Of a stretch of DNA of 64,000 nucleotides, positions 63,791 through 64,000 are shown in pieces. Below the pieces are notes generated by a model, which saw only the letters and a list, made by a program, of their open reading frames with translations, did not search any database and had not been told where the DNA came from. Origin of the DNA: Perkinsus olseni (taxonomy: Eukaryota > Perkinsozoa > Perkinsida > Perkinsidae). How positions within the stretch are numbered: the first letter of the stretch is position 1; the number at the start of each line of letters is the position of its first letter. Location: assembly GCA_013115135.1 (NCBI GenBank), contig JABANP010000121.1, positions 62,001 to 126,000 of the forward strand. The letters run 5' to 3'. A program made the position numbers and the translations under genes.

Positions 63791-64000
63791 CTTCAACTTG
63801 CAGCCGACTCGTCCTTCTCGACACTTCCGCTGTCCTTGACGGCAGTCTCCACCTTACCATGGCCGTCGCATCTCCTCATACAACTAACAAGGCATTTTGA
63901 GTAGTGCACGCTCAACCTCAAGATATCCTCTCTCCACCGAGGTCGAGGACCCTTCTGGCAGCGGCGTACCGCTCCTCGCTCGGCAATCTGCAGGCCAATC

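Overview
The window looks like nuclear DNA of a protist. Genes are split by short GT-AG introns (many 47-60 nt), encode eukaryote-only proteins (a GPI transamidase subunit, eIF3c), and are mixed with retroelement, hAT and foldback debris. The intron style, the tandem S1/P1 nuclease family and the lineage-specific repeat-domain proteins fit an alveolate of the Perkinsus type. That taxonomic call is inference; no database was searched.

Layout. 1-2053 (+): 3' part of a PIG-T gene. 2573-10359 (+): a Deg/HtrA-type serine protease gene with about 17 exons, its introns filled with MITEs, a 40-bp minisatellite and simple repeats. 10502-32938: ten S1/P1-type zinc nuclease genes (nine on +, the last on -), separated by spacers with a hAT transposase remnant, tRNA-like sequences and foldback elements. 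34224-34496 (+): a small putative secreted protein. 34988-39328 (-): a complete eIF3c gene of 14 exons. 40.4-50 kb: a lineage-specific gene with three tandem repeat domains (45328-48279), scattered and inverted fragments of its relatives, a small secreted Cys-rich gene, a LINE tail, and a dense set of perfect inverted repeats with a one-base centre. 52.7-54.8 kb (-): an unidentified multi-exon gene. 56.6-60.7 kb (-): a decayed retroelement encoding protease, RT, RNase H and integrase. 62.1-63.8 kb (-): an unidentified probable membrane or secreted protein gene running toward the right edge.

How the genes work together. No operon-like logic is expected. The ten nucleases share a signal peptide ending just before the metal-binding Trp and all nine zinc ligands, so they probably form a secreted or surface nuclease repertoire. 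Eight end in a six-Cys tail. The first ends instead in a hydrophobic tail that looks like a GPI-anchor signal, and the second carries a degraded version.

Most unusual signals. (1) A family of short introns carries a tRNA T-arm/B-box-like motif (one in PIG-T, four in eIF3c), and similar antisense motifs sit just upstream of two nuclease genes. (2) There is a strong excess of perfect inverted repeats with a 1-nt centre (arms up to 28 bp), concentrated at 40-50 kb where paralogous fragments flip orientation. (3) Ten single-base insertions occur in the nuclease genes and two more in eIF3c, all in the same direction; this may be assembly error, pseudogenisation or +1 frameshifting.
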